A stretch of 64,000 nt of DNA from Cryptomeria japonica (taxonomy: Eukaryota; Streptophyta; Pinopsida; Cupressales; Cupressaceae). The notes beneath the pieces were generated by a model, which was not told the DNA's origin, made no database searches, and saw only the letters and a program-made list of their open reading frames with translations. Every line of letters starts with the position of its first letter. The stretch's first letter is position 1. Of the stretch, positions 35,220-47,700 are shown piece by piece. The stretch lies in the NCBI RefSeq assembly GCF_030272615.1, contig NC_081406.1, positions 167,775,861 to 167,839,860 on the forward strand. The letters run 5' to 3'. The position numbers were made by a program, and so were the translations under genes.

Positions 35220-35831
35220 GAAAAAGGACAATCATCCTCTCCATCACAAGGCAATTTTTCATCCTCTTCCAAGAAGGGGACACCACCTAAGAAGGATAAA
35301 CCAACTTGTGCATATTGCAAGAAGTATGGTCATGATGAGCATCAATGCCACACAAAGCAAGTTGATGAGTTAACTAATCTTCTTAAGAAAAACAACATCA
35401 ACTTATCATCCGCCTACACAAAGAAGGATTCATCTCCTTCCTCTTCCTCACATTCTAAGGGAAAAGGGCAAGCATTTGTGGCTACAATAGGTTCTTCACA
35501 ACAATGGATACTTGACTCGGGTGCCTCATATCACATGGTTTCTACAAAGGAGCAGTTTTCTTCATTGAAGCCATCTAAGGTACCTCACATTTACATAGGT
35601 GATGATACACAAGTAGAGGTTGAAGGGAAAGATTCAGTTGACATGGATGATGGAACATTTGAGAATGTTCTCTATGTTCCTAACTTGTCTACTAACCTTC
35701 TCTCTATCTACCAAATCACTCACTATGGGAATGGGGAAAAGGTTGAGTTTACACCAGATTCAGTTGTGGTAAAGGAACTTGATGATGATGCCTTGGTAGC
35801 AGTGGGACAAGTCAATGACCAAACCAGATAA
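35220..35831 (+). pseudogene. C3 zinc knuckle and aspartic protease
   Basis: After a Lys/Ser-rich linker comes the knuckle CAYCKKYGHDEHQC (about 35306-35350). The protease follows, with active-site motif WILDSGASYHM (about 35505-35540) and the ENVLYVPNLSTNLLSI block typical of copia. The protease would cut the element polyprotein. The frame runs to VNDQTR and then a stop, at the junction with C2 sequence. The catalytic Asp-Ser-Gly is intact, but no integrase or RT follows from the same element. Confidence 0.8.
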
Positions 35832-35835
35832 TAAC

Positions 35836-36760
35836 ATCTATAAATAATGTCAAGAAGGAAAGTAGACAAAATGAACATTCAAAGGAAAGGATTATCAATC
35901 TACCAAATTTATGGATTTGGTACACACTTATCTATGTAGTCTTACCAAAACAAGGAGCATACAAGGTGAGAGGTATTTCATGTTGTTAATTGATGATTAC
36001 TCTAGAATGACTTGGGTTGAATTTTTAAGAGAGAAGTTAGAAGCATTAGAGAAATTCAAGATATTCAAGGTAAGAGTTGAGAAGGAAGTTGATAGAAAAA
36101 TTAAGTGTTTGAGGTCCGATAGAGGAGGAGAATTTATCTCTGATGAGTTTAAAAGTTATTGTGAAAAATATGGCATTAGAAGATAGTTATCTTTCCTTGG
36201 ACACCACAACAGAATGGTGTGGTGGAGAGAATGAATCGAACTATACAAGAGGCAGCCCAAATAATGATAAAAGGAGCAAAAATATTGGAAGTCTACTAGA
36301 GAGAAGCAATTAACATAACAGTGTACACTCTTAACAAATTTCTATATCGAAAGAAATAAGGGAAGACATCATATGAGCTTTAGCATGGTAGAACTTCAAT
36401 AGTGAAATATTTTAAAGTATTTGGAAGAAAGTGCTATATTCAGAGAGATAAGGATAATCTTGGAAAATTTGGCAATAGAGTAGATGAAGGCATATTATTA
36501 GGATACTCAATAAGGAGCAAGGCATACCTGTGTTACAACAAAAGATTGAACAAGATTGTTGAAAGTGCAAATGTGAAGGTCGATGAAGGCACTTCAAAAG
36601 ACTTTGAGAAATTGGCAACATATGAATTTGATGAGTCTGCTGACAAGAAAATGGAAGAGGAGACCAAAGATGAAGAGAAAGAAAAGGAAATTCAGTATGC
36701 TCCAAAATCTACATCTAAAACCCCAAGATATATACAAAAGAATCATTCAGTGGATTAGAT
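35836..36760 (+). pseudogene. C2 integrase
   Basis: Reading starts within the integrase at KFMDLVHTYLCSLTKTRSIQ. The catalytic core shows the first Asp in LLIDDYSRMTW (about 35980), the second in LRSDRGGEF (about 36110) and, after a frameshift near 36190, the Glu in PQQNGVVERMN (36204-36236). The copia C-terminal block follows (KVFGRKCYIQRDKDNLGKF, GILLGYSIRSKAY). The N-terminal HHCC zinc domain is largely missing at the junction with C3. Integrase would insert element DNA; this copy is dead. Confidence 0.8.
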
Positions 36761-38330
36761 TATTGGAGATAAGAATAGAGGAATTATCGCAAGAAGAAAA
36801 ACAACTCAAGAACAAGTTTTGTTATGTCTATTATTCAAGACTGAACCAAAAATAGTACAAGAAACTTGCAATGATCAAAATTGGGTGAAAACAATGAGAG
36901 AAGAATTGGATCAAATTGAGAAAAATTAGACATGGGAACTAGTTTATAGATCAACAAACAAGAATGTAATAGGAACAAAATGGGTATTCAAAAACAAGCT
37001 GGGTGAAGATGGAAAAGTTGTGAGAAATGAAGAAAGATTGGTTTGCTAAGGTTACACATAGGTTGAAGGTGTTGAATTTGAGGAATCATATGACCCTATT
37101 GCCCAGATGGAGGCAATCAAGATGTTTTTGGATTTTGTAGCTTTTAAGGATTTTAAAGTTTATCAAATGGATGTAAAATCAACATTTCTGAATTGAGAGC
37201 TAAAAGAAAAAGTTTACATTGAACAACCACAAGGATTTAAATTGAGAGATGATTTGAACATAGTTTGCAAATTGAAGAAGGCTTTGTATGGATTGAAACA
37301 GGCTCCTAGAGATTGGTATGGAAGGCTAGATAAGTATATGATTGATCAAGGTTTTCAAAAAGGATCCACTAACAGTAATCTTTACTTTAGAACTAAATCA
37401 AGTAAAATCTTAATTGTTGTAGTGTATGTTGATGGCATAATATTTGGAGGAAATGATGATATATCTAGAAAGTTTTCTAGTGAGATGCAAAAGGAGTTTT
37501 AAATGTCTATGATTGGTAAGTTAATTTTTCTTCTTAGTTTACAAGTTAATCAAAATAGTAAAGGAATCTTCATTTCTCAGTCTAAATATATCAAGAAATT
37601 TTTGAAGAAGTTTGGCTTGGAAAATTCCAAACTGGTGTGACTACCTGATGCAAGTTAACCAAAGATCATAAATCCCCTAAAGTAGATGCAAGTCAGTATA
37701 GATCGATGATTGGAGGAATGCTATATCTAACTGCTACCAGATTGGATATCATGTATGCAGTTTGTTCAGCAAGAACCAAAAGAATCACATGTTGTGGTAG
37801 AAAAATAATTTTTAGATATCTAAAAGGAATAGAAGAGTTTGGCTTCTGATACCCTAGAAATTCAGTTTTCATATTGACAACCTATATAGATGTAGATTGG
37901 GCAGATGTGTTGATGACATGAAAAGTACAAGTGGTGGGGCATTCTTTCTTTTCTCTTGATTGGTTGCTTGGTCAAGTAAGAAGTAGGAATTTATGTCTCT
38001 ATTTATAGGTAATGAAAAATATACCGCGACATCTTCATTTTGCACATAGATACTATGGATGAAATAGACATTGAAGGATATCGGTGTACTATTCAATGAA
38101 CCCATCTCAATTATGTGTGATAACACCAGTGCAATAAATATCTCTAATAATATAGTACAACATTCTTAAAAAAATAAAATCTATTTAGTATCACTTCTTG
38201 AGGGTTAAAGTGTTGGACAATAATGTAAGACTTGAATATGTACCTACAAAAGAGCAAATTGCAGGCATCTTCACTAAGGCATTGTGTAAGGATACTTTTG
38301 AGTATCTCTGATAGAATTTAGGGGTATTAC
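36761..38330 (+). pseudogene. C2 reverse transcriptase and RNase H
   Basis: RT blocks in order: VIGTKWVFKNKLGEDGKVV (near 36970), VYQMDVKSTFLN (near 37158), KLKKALYGLKQAPRDWY (near 37270) and the polymerase motif YVDGIIFGG (near 37428), where YVDD has become YVDG. RNase H is fragmented, with CDNTSAINISNN recognisable near 38118. Many stops are present. Loss of the second catalytic Asp plus the stops makes it inactive. Confidence 0.82.
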
Positions 38331-38558
38331 TCCTTCCTAGTTTAAACCGATGTACATTTGAATATGCATTGGTCTAGTAAATTGTCTGAATATTCTTATC
38401 TAGACTAATGCTTGGGTGCTTCCTCATAGGGAAAGAAAGGTATGTTTCATAAGGGAACTTATGCCCACCTTTGTGCTTGATGTCAAAGGGGGAGAGAGTT
38501 CTATGTGAGAGATTATGATTGTGTGTTTGTCATTTTGATGGATGTTTCCATCAATGAC

Positions 38559-38570
38559 AAAGGGGGAGAT
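38559..38570 (+). other. Polypurine tract of C2
   Basis: AAAGGGGGAGAT directly precedes TGTTAGAC of the 3' LTR, a classic copia arrangement. Confidence 0.88.
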
Positions 38571-39517
38571 TGTTAGACTTGTATTGATGTTAAACCCCAT
38601 GATCTGGTTAGGACGGATATAGTTTATTGAGCAAGAATCAAAGATAGGTATGTATGTGATGTTGATGATTGATGTTTTAGGAGATGTGCTTCTTAGAATG
38701 TTCAATGCTCTGGAAGATATGTTATAGTTGATATTTGGTGCTATTTTGGGTATGATTTGATCCAAAATTTGAGGATGATTAACAACATTTTGTGTAGCAC
38801 GTTGGTCATATTTTGGGTCTGATATTTGTGATGGACGTAACATGTTGATTTGTACTATGAAGTACATTGTGGTATGGTCTACTTCTGATTCCCTTCCACC
38901 ACCAGAATGTTTAGTGTTGACCTATTTCAAATATTTGTCTTGGCTAACTTAGAAGATTATGGTTCTTGGAGACAATATATATATGTGGATGATTTGAATG
39001 AGTTAGTGTGGAAAATTTATTGGAAGATATGTGAGACTTAAAGAAAAAATCCAATTGATATGTGAATTGATGTGTGAAGTGTGTTGTTATTGATAGCCAT
39101 CGAAAGCAGTTCCAGTATTGCAAACTATGGTATAGTGGTGGATTATCTTTTCTTTTCTTCTTCCTTTGATACTGATCCTTTCTAGGCAGTGAGCCCTCTA
39201 GTAATGAGCCTTTCTAGGTAGTGAACCCTCTGACAATGAGCCTCTTAGCAATGACCCATCTTTTGTAAAAATCACCTTAACCGGTGACACTTTAACCAGT
39301 GTTATATATTGAGAACTAACATTCTCTATGATTTTTCCCTTCTTGGGTTTTCCATGTAAAATCTAGTGTCCATTGCTTGATATATTTTGTGCATGTGCTT
39401 TCATGTTATATCTGATTTAATTAAATCTGTTGGTTTCTCTAGATCTGTTAATGAATTAAAGGAAGGTTTAATTTTTCAACTGATTCACCCCCCTCTCAGT
39501 TTCCTGAGTATTCAACA
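38571..39517 (+). repeat. 3' LTR of C2 with C-loop hairpin
   Basis: Starts TGTTAGACTTGTATTG and ends GTATTCAACA; the target copy ATGTT follows. Near the 3' end AACTGA (39478-39483) and TCAGTT (39496-39501) flank TTCACCCCCCTC and could pair. A TATA-like TTATATATT lies near 39300. Confidence 0.88.
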
Positions 39518-39522
39518 ATGTT

Positions 39523-39960
39523 AATATGATCCCATTTGTCCATCCTTCACCTAATCCTAGGGAGGAAGTTCAATGAAAATATCCAAGATTAAAAATGCTA
39601 AAAAAAATGATGGTTCACGTTCTATTCCTATTAGAGATCCTATTTTTATTAATCTTGATGAAGAAATGGATTATAATGTTGTTCATGATAGAAATGTTGA
39701 TGATAATGATTCCAATTATGAATATGAACTTGTTGATGCTAACAATGATTTATCTAAACAATTTTCAAAATCATTAATACTAGCTCCTGGTAGAAAACAA
39801 AGTGACTCATCATTAGAGCATGGTTCTTATTTGGAACTTGTGGTAGCTCCATCTACCATGCTCAAAGTTTCTCCTCTTGCATCTTGTCCACCTTTCTAAA
39901 ATAATACTTAGCAAGATTGGGAGGTGGATGATTTTATTTATTAGCTTCATTCATGCCATA

Positions 39961-40028
<68 letters not shown>

Positions 40029-40752
40029 CATAACAATCCTCTATTTGTATCTCAATTCTTCTATTTGTTGTCCCTTGTGTTGTCTAATTGGGGATGATAC
40101 AAAGTGTTGAGATCTCTTTTGTTCTCTTCCATGTTGACTCAAGAGACACATGTGGCTCTCTTCCATTATGGTTCTACTTCCTTTGGGGGATGATTTCAAT
40201 TCAACGCAAATATATTTCATGATATATATTATTTATCATTAAAGAAAATTGACCTAAGTCAAGTAGAACCCTTATGTGTTTTATATTTTGTGACCATTAT
40301 CCTTTGATTTGTCCTTTCTTGGGGGTGTGTCATTGTGATAATGTTATTTTCTTTTATATGCATGCTACCTTAAAGAAATTGCTCCTAATAAGGTGTATGA
40401 AATTTATTCAATGGGGGGGCATACACTTTTCTCAATGTTTCACTTTTTGCACACACTATAACATGTTTCTATACTCAAGTTACTTTTCAAACTGAGCCTT
40501 TGCTTTGTAATTTTGGTATTTTTCTTTTTCATGACTCATAGTAAGCAAACCTTACTAGGCTAGCGATCATGATTTTCTCTCTCTTTCTTTAATGATGTCC
40601 CTTTTATCTTAATATTGAAGTAGTAAGATCCTAAAGTCCATTGGGGACTTAGTGTATCTTTTCTCTTTGATGTCTTGATAAAAATTTTCAATGTAAACCT
40701 TTGTACTTTACTGAGAGTATTCTTAGTCTTACACTCCTAAAGTGCGGCAAAA
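39523..40752 (+). pseudogene. Element G, 3' internal part
   Basis: Reading resumes directly after the C2 target duplication. A frameshift leads into an acidic frame (39573-39899) with DGSRSIPIRDPIFINLDEEM and an Asp/Asn-rich stretch, ending in PLASCPPF. The rest is non-coding and runs to AAAGTGCGGCAAAA (40739-40752), a decayed polypurine tract before the LTR. The position of a long microsatellite is given separately. No RT or integrase is present. Confidence 0.55.
39963..40025. repeat. (CT)n microsatellite, about 63 bp
   Basis: An uninterrupted CT dinucleotide run lies in the 3' internal region of G. Being pure, it is likely length-variable. Confidence 0.95.
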
Positions 40753-41870
40753 TGTAGCATCTTAAATTATACTCCCTTTAAATTTTGTACTCATTTGGGC
40801 CCTCACCTTGGTGTTCATCTCTGGAGGATTGATTAGAGCCCTAATTATGCTCACACCATGCACCAAACTCAAAATTTTCATCATGCGTGCTTTCTTATCC
40901 AATTTCCTAAGTCCCTGATTGGTTAGGACTAGGATGATAGTGCCCTAGTCCTCAAGGAATAGAGTGTCGGTGCCTTTGTCCTCCCAATTAGGGACCATTT
41001 TTAGGCCTCTAAATGGTCACCTAAAATGAGTGGGAATTCTGATCCCGTGTTGGCTCATGTCAAAAAATTAAGTTGTTTCTCAACAAGCAAGTATAAAAGG
41101 AGGTCTACCCCTCTCATTTTAATCCTAAAAATAATATTCTATCAATTCATTTGAGTAATCAAGCATTCAAATTCAAGTGAGCAAGTAACCAGTCTTCTTT
41201 CAAGCATTGGAGTTGACATTCATTTTATATGTTTATGAAGACTATATAATACCTTGATTCCTTGTGAAGACAAAAAAACTTCATAAAAAGGTATATCATT
41301 AGTGTTTCAGACATTATTCAATATTTCCTTCAAAAGGAAATCATGTCTATTACAACAATTCATTTATATTTCTTTTTATTGGTTAATTCAAAAAATGGGG
41401 TTTGACCTAAGGCAAGCCCCTATTCCCAACCATTTTCTCTTCTCTACTATGTGAAGGAACATGTACAAAGTTGTGATTTTCAAAATCAACATTATTCATA
41501 GAGATAAACATGTTCCCCTTTGGATGGTGAAAAGTGCGAAGGACCAGAGGGATGGGCATTCTGGTCCAAACATTTTAGGAACAAATCTGAACACTCTCAT
41601 ATTGATTAGATCTAGGTTCATGACTTTGTTTGACGATTGTAGCTCATTGTTTATGTGTGATTACTTCAATTTTAGAATTTTTACAATTCTACTTAAAAAT
41701 AAGGAGTCAAATCCTAATCAATGAATCTAATCAAAATTCTCAACCCTATCCTTGTTGATTTGAGGCTAGATCTTATTAGGTTTACCCCTCTTTAATGTAA
41801 TTGGTTCCTAAGAAAAAATTAGTGTTCTTGATACATCTAATGGTGGAAACCCTAAATTTTCACCTTTACA
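40753..41870 (+). repeat. 3' LTR of element G
   Basis: Starts TGTAGCATCTTAAATT and ends TTCACCTTTACA. It is related to solo LTR S2 (17664-18857) in its start, in the CATTTGGG segment and in the 3' third. A TATA box, TATAAAAG, is at 41092-41099. The end point is set by comparison with S2 and is less certain than the start. Confidence 0.7.
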
Positions 41871-42269
41871 ACCGGTATGAGGTTCAGGTGAATTGGTGCT
41901 CCCTAGTACTATATCTTATGTATTGAAGTGCTACAAACCATCTAGGTTGCACTACTTCCACAAATTCAATGGGATTGCTCTCTTGTGCTAACACTTGATA
42001 ATTGATTTGTTTAGTAGATGATTATATAAAGGTTTTGGATAGTCAACATTTCTTTTATCTTGTACTGAATGATGATTTTGGCTTCTCTCTGATCATGTAA
42101 AGGCAAATAGTGAACAATTTCAACAATGATACTTGGGCCAATAATGTGATTTCCTTCATTTGTGGTTGATCCTGACCTATCTCATTTCTTTTTAGGGATG
42201 TGTTGAGATGTTTATAGGGTATAGTTATGACATGGGTTGATCCACAAATCATAATATTTCTTGGCACAT
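41871..42269. other. Unassigned spacer between G and H2
   Basis: About 400 bp of non-coding sequence. It may include the left end of the H2 5' LTR, but I could not align it with the beginning of the H2 3' LTR. Nothing else is seen. Confidence 0.4.
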
Positions 42270-43100
42270 GTGTTGAGGTCAACTAGTAATGTGTTATATG
42301 CTTGGGCCAACCTAATCAAAATTATTGAAGTATTGTGGATGATTTTTGAGTTGTGTATCAAATGTGACAACATATTAGGTGTGTGTTGGGATTAGGTGTT
42401 CTCTTATCATGATCTATTAAGTTATTTTTGTCAAGTTCTAATAGTTTAAGGCCAACCAATGCAGTGCTATATGCTTCTTATATGGGTTCTATTGGTGTCG
42501 ACTTAATTGATGTTTTGAGGAGGTATAGAGGATATATAAGGATAAATCATTTGAGTAGGTGTGTGAGTCTAATTTTGTGTGAAATAATTTAGTGATGGGT
42601 TAGTTGAGCATGAAATGTGTGAAATTAGTATGACAAAGTAATTGTGCTACAAAATAGGAATGCAACTTCAACATATGACAAATGCTTCCTTTACACAAGT
42701 TCATGTTTTTTTTCAACATAATCTTCATGTATCCAGGTCTAAGATAGAATGTCTCATCAAGAGGTACTTGTACCTTACTTTAGGATTAGTGAACTTCTTC
42801 AACAAATCCTTTTTCAGGGAGTAGTTGCCTCCTTGGGTTGAAGCCCTAAAAAAGTTGTAGAACTATTTATATATTATGAGTTAACTCTCATGGTGGTTTT
42901 TTCCCTCATTGGGTTTTTCATGTAAAAATATTGGTGTTATTATGTGGTGCATGCTTGCTTCTATTTTTTCATTGAAAAAATCTAATTTATTGTTTTAAAT
43001 AGGTGATCGATGCTTAAGTTTTAGTTGATATTGATTCAGGCCCCCATTTCAGCATCAATGTATGTTCGAAGTTGGTGGGGAGGGATGTGCATGTCGAACA
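42270..43100 (+). repeat. 5' LTR of H2 (left end unresolved)
   Basis: Aligns with the 3' LTR from about 42270 onward and ends GTCGAACA just before the primer site. It carries an insertion or variant stretch (43050-43095) relative to the other copy. About 570 bp of the 3' LTR beginning (48456-49025) has no clear partner here, so this LTR is probably truncated at its 5' end. Confidence 0.7.
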
Positions 43101-43102
43101 AT

Positions 43103-43114
43103 TGGTATCAGAGC
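43103..43114 (+). other. Primer binding site of H2
   Basis: TGGTATCAGAGC, a perfect copia tRNA-Met site, lies two bases after the LTR end. Confidence 0.92.
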
Positions 43115-43149
43115 AAGGTTCCTAAATAATTTAGTATAACAACTGAGGT

Positions 43150-44200
43150 AGATCCTTTATCGAACACATTGAAACTAAATCAATGTATAACAATATTATT
43201 TGTCCAAACTCACATCTAAAGGCTATGAAGCTTGAGGAATATTGGAATGACACCAAACCAAATGATTGTGAAGATCTTCAAGTAGAACTTCATTCTTTTG
43301 TTGAGGATATAGATGTTGCAAGGGGAAAGGATAAAAAATACAAGACTAAATTCAATAGAGTATAAAAAATAATTATCAAGTTGAAATATAAGATCAAAGG
43401 GAGCAAGGAATGTGAAGACAAACTCAAGAAGTTTGAGGATGACATAGTTAACCTAACAATTCAAGTTGAATAAGGTAAGAAGATTACTCATTGTTTGTAC
43501 AAAATGTATCAAGTAGGAGGAAGGCATTGTTACCTTGAGAAAATAATTATAATATACAAAGGAATAGATAGAGAAAGACTTGAAACTCAAAAGTGGAATT
43601 GACCTCCTTGATGAAGTCTTCAATTATAAAAGACCACACAAAGATAAGGGCAGTCTTGGTTTTTGAGAAGGGAGAAATTATAAGATTAAGAAAGGAAAAT
43701 AAAAGTTATAAGATGAATCTAATAAGATAGAAGGAGATAAGAATAGTTTCAATCAAGTTTGAAACAATAAGAATAGCTTTAGAAGGTTAGCTCTTAATCA
43801 AACTACTCAAACCAAGTACTCTTAATATTTCAATGGTAATTACTTTTATTGCAATAAGATTGGACATAATGCTATTGAATGTAGGAATAGAATGAGCATG
43901 ATTTCATGTAGGCATACAAGGTACAATACTATGAACTCTCAACCATTTCATGATCAGTGCTATACTTGCAAAAAAATTAGTGATAAAACTAATGAATGCA
44001 AAAGTAGAGTGATGGGGAATGATTCATGAATATGAACAATGCTATGACTGCTCAATAGTTTTATGGTTATTGTAACACATGTAACAAGTTTGGCTACAAG
44101 ATTGTTGAGTGTAGATATAAATTTAGAAGAAGTAGAAATGGTTTGAAACATGGTCCTACATGCTATAACATAACAAATCAAGACATACTGTCAAGTTCTA
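43150..44200 (+). pseudogene. H2 gag-like protein with three tandem zinc knuckles
   Basis: The frame opens near the end of the leader (a 60-residue run starts at ATG 43183) and continues with stops through a Lys/Glu-rich, probably helical section (DDIVNLTIQVE). Then come three knuckle relics about 30-45 residues apart: YFYCNKIGHNAIEC (first Cys lost), CYTCKKISDKTNEC (His lost) and CNTCNKFGYKIVEC (His changed to Tyr). The layout equals that of H1 gag, including Met/Asn-rich linkers. All three are mutated, so RNA binding is unlikely in this copy. Confidence 0.65.
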
Positions 44201-44787
44201 ATAAGGAAAGAATATTAGACCTTATGCTTCATAGAAAGAGGTTGATTCAATCTAGATGACGAAGGGAATGAACAAAATTTGGAATAAGGAAGAAAATTAA
44301 GTGAAGGATGGATATGTACCATAGGGTGGTGTAGATGGTTCTTCTAGAAACTAAAAGAAAAGGTATTGGTTTAGAAGGAGTTAAATTTGTAGGCATCCTC
44401 CTCCCTCATGAAGAAATGATACCGAAATCCACATTATACTAGTTAATGGTGATATGTATATGTTTGAATAGTGTTATTGAGTCATTTGGTCAATTTTCCA
44501 AAAGACATACTTTCTTTGCAAATTTTTGTTGTGTTTTATAGTGTTGATATGATATAGTGGTTAAAAGCTAATGAATCCTATGATTATTTAATGTGGATTT
44601 TCTAGGAAAGGTGGGAGGATATTTAAACAGCACATAGTAATTCTTATCTCAATTTATGCATTCTAAAGTGACGAGGAGATGAAGAATAAATAAGATTCTC
44701 AAAGTGATGATACATGAAAACCCTAATTGACAAAGTTTTAGGTATTTTCAAGTTTTTTTTACAACCCTAAGCTTCAAAAAGTTGAAA

Positions 44788-47700
44788 TGGATACACCTAG
44801 GGTTATAGATGTTGTAGAGAATCCTAGGCCAGTGTTCAAGAAATATTCCTACATTTGTTCCATGAGGAACAAATATAGAGCATTCTCCCATGTTCTTGTA
44901 TATGTGATTCATATTGAGGATATCTATATATACATCCATGCACCCCTTAATGAATATAATCATCTAAAGATGAAAGATGTTAGTAATGATAAAATTTGGA
45001 TGCCAATTTAATGTTGAAGTCATAATATACTAGTGTGGAAGAAAATAAATTAGATCTGTAGAACAACTTTACCATGTTTTATGAAGAATAATAGATCAGG
45101 ATTTTCTAAATCTTAATTCATGAGGAATTATTTTGGATGCGTCAAACCTATATGACCACAAAAGAATCCATAAGAGAGGTCACTGGGTTGTTCTCCATTG
45201 GAGAAGAACTCATATTGAAGTCTACGAAAAATGATGAAGTGATTAGACTTACTGGAGAAAATTTTAATAAGAGTCTTGATAGTAGATGACACTATCGATC
45301 TTAGAGTTTGTTATGCCACCATGGGCATTGCTTATAATATTTACTTCACTAATAGAAAGGGCTCTACAAATACAACTGCAATACAAACCCCATATTAGAT
45401 GGTCAAGGAAGGGAAACAATTTGATCTCTGTGGGCTACTGCACCAGTAGCTGATGGAGAATTTGCACAAGATCAAAGAGTAAAAATACAAATTCTAGTAT
45501 GGATATCTTATTATTTGTCTAATGATTTATTTTATGAAGGAATTGATTGGTATTAAAAATGTGATCTGGAGGAGGGATATTTCTATTGTAGAATAGATTG
45601 GTAACCATATGCATAGCTATTTGAATAACAAATCTTGTGATGCTACATTTTGGGATATTCAAAAATTTCTAGAGTGAGATGTAGGAGAGATATAGGATAC
45701 CTACTTAAGTTGTTGAAATATATATGGATGTGATTACATTTTCGGTAGATAAAAAAAAATTCTATATGGAGGCTATTGAGCCTAGAGCTTCATTGATTTC
45801 AAAATTGCATTATGAGGTTTGTAGACCTAAATGAACTACCTATGATGATTTTTTTGTGAGCAAGCCCAAGGATCCCAATGTTGAGAGATTTGGGGCATAC
45901 AAGGAAATCACTAGAAAGATAATGAGTAAGAAGATAGATGAGACATTTGAGAAAACTAAGGTAGGGATGGAGAGGATGTTAGGAATTCTATCTAACAATA
46001 ATACTGAGGCATGTCAAGCTCCTGTTGATGCCCCATAGTCTCCAAAAGAATGTAGGAGATTAGCTAGGCCTATCACTATCACTATTACAACTATCAAGAC
46101 TTTTAGACCTACACAAACTCCTAGCAGAAAATGGTCTACTACTACGGTTCCAAAATAGTTTGAGGCTCCTGCTAGGAAAAATAAACAAAGACCCAAGTAG
46201 CATGTTAAGAGGAAAAATATCAAACTGATAAATGTTGAAAGTGATAAGGAAGAAAAAAAATAATCTATAAAACTAGAGAGAAAAAATAGAACAAGATAGA
46301 TAGAGAAATAAGAGGAAGGCACCCCAATGATAAGGAAAAAGGGAGAGAAAAGAAAAATAAGAAGGATTCTCTAGAAATACATAAACATGAGCCTCTACAA
46401 CTTGAGGCAACCTTCAATGTCATTACACAAAGTGGGGACTTAAAAGAAATGGCAAAAAATTATTCTAAGGCATCTCTAGTGGACAAGACGATAATTGAAT
46501 AGGCCATAGTCAAATAAATGATGACCTATAACATGGATTTGAATAAAATTATTGGCCAACTTATAGAAAGTCTTGCAATTTTTTTGGGTGCTAAAAGACA
46601 AGAAACAATATTGAAAGAAGCTAAGAATAGGCAACAAGCTTTAGACAAAGATGGTGCTTCCTTGACTCATGAAGAAAGAGTTATGTTCTCACAAATTCAT
46701 GTAGAAGAATTTCATACCAATACAAGGGTAAGTACCCTAATGGAGATGGCCAAGAATAAGATAGAAAGGATGGAGATAGATACGAAGAGGAGACCACCAA
46801 TATTCTTGAGGAGATGAAGAAGACCAAAATGATCGGTAAGGAGCAATTTCCTCCAATTGACCTCATTTTAGATGAACATGAGAGATTGATGTATCAATAT
46901 TTTATCTTTATTTGGGTGGTGATGAGAATGATGATGGTGCGAAAAAGGATAAAGAAAATTCTCCTCCATAGAAGTTTGATGCAAGTGTACAAGGAAGTGA
47001 AGTGAATTTCCCTCCTTTGAGAAATACAAGTTAGAATGTAGGGAAAAACTTTCCCAAGAATGTAGGAAATGTTGTTATAGAGGAAAATGTAGAGAATAAT
47101 GGAGGAGAAGAAGAGAAAGAAAAGGGTAATCTTGAGAAATTTCAAGATGTGGCAGAGAAGATAAATGTGGAGGAAGATGCTTCCTCCAATAGATAAAAAA
47201 TTAGTGAATTATCTTCCTCTGGTTCCTTCAATGACCTATTAGGTCTACAGATGCATTTTGAGCCTATGTTGACACCACACTTATTATAGATTAAAATACA
47301 TGAGGGGCAGGTTGACTTGTCATATATTTTAACCCCTCATAATTTATAGCTTGGGTATATCCTACATGCCTCATCAATAAAAGAGATACTACAAGAATAT
47401 GTGAAGAAGACAAGCCTAATTGATGATGTAATGAAAGTAATATACGAGGGCTTATTAGAAGTGTATATTGATACTTCTTTAGCTCCAAATAGAAATTGAA
47501 TTTACTAATGAATTATTTTAAGGATTATTCATCTCATGTTGAGTAGAAAGAAGAGTAATAAACCCTAAGGAATTTTAATGACAAAAGGATGGATGAAATA
47601 TTTTATTTTCTAGCCAATGTACACAACAAATTATAGGAAAGAATAAAGGATTTCAAGGACTGCATTGATGAGGCAACTTACCTCTACCAATTTTGTTTGA

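Larger units (their letters stand above)
32542..35835 (+). mobile_element. 5' half of copia element C3
   Basis: A short LTR (32542-32993), a primer site, gag and protease are present. The element then stops abruptly near 35831 and C2 integrase follows. No 3' LTR of C3 is seen downstream. C3 differs from C2 in its LTR (452 bp against 926 bp) and its gag sequence, so this is a second copia family, joined to C2 by a deletion that removed the C3 3' half and the C2 protease. Confidence 0.75.
22417..39522 (+). mobile_element. Copia element C2 with target duplication ATGTT, internally rearranged
   Basis: The LTRs at 22422-23347 and 38571-39517 are flanked by ATGTT at 22417-22421 and 39518-39522. 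Order inside is primer site, gag with one zinc knuckle, a foreign stretch of about 11.4 kb replacing the protease, then integrase, RT and RNase H, the polypurine tract and the 3' LTR. This is the copia order (integrase before RT). The LTRs differ at very roughly 15% of positions by eye, so it is old. The target is element G, whose reading resumes across the insertion. Confidence 0.88.
19624..41870 (+). mobile_element. Gypsy-type non-autonomous element G (left end off-window)
   Basis: The internal region is in two blocks, 19624-22421 and 39518-40752, separated by copia C2, and is followed by a 3' LTR at 40753-41870. Coding similarity covers gag, a His/Cys motif and a protease-like region, then a charged tail. 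I see no RT, RNase H or integrase. H1 interrupts its leader, so its 5' LTR would lie left of the window. The total internal sequence visible here is about 4 kb. Confidence 0.65.

Noticed and set aside
46014-46322. 102-codon minus-strand hydrophobic frame suggesting a membrane protein
   Set aside because: It is the antisense of the Lys/Glu-rich part of H2 ORF2; Lys/Glu codons read backward give Phe/Leu/Ser.
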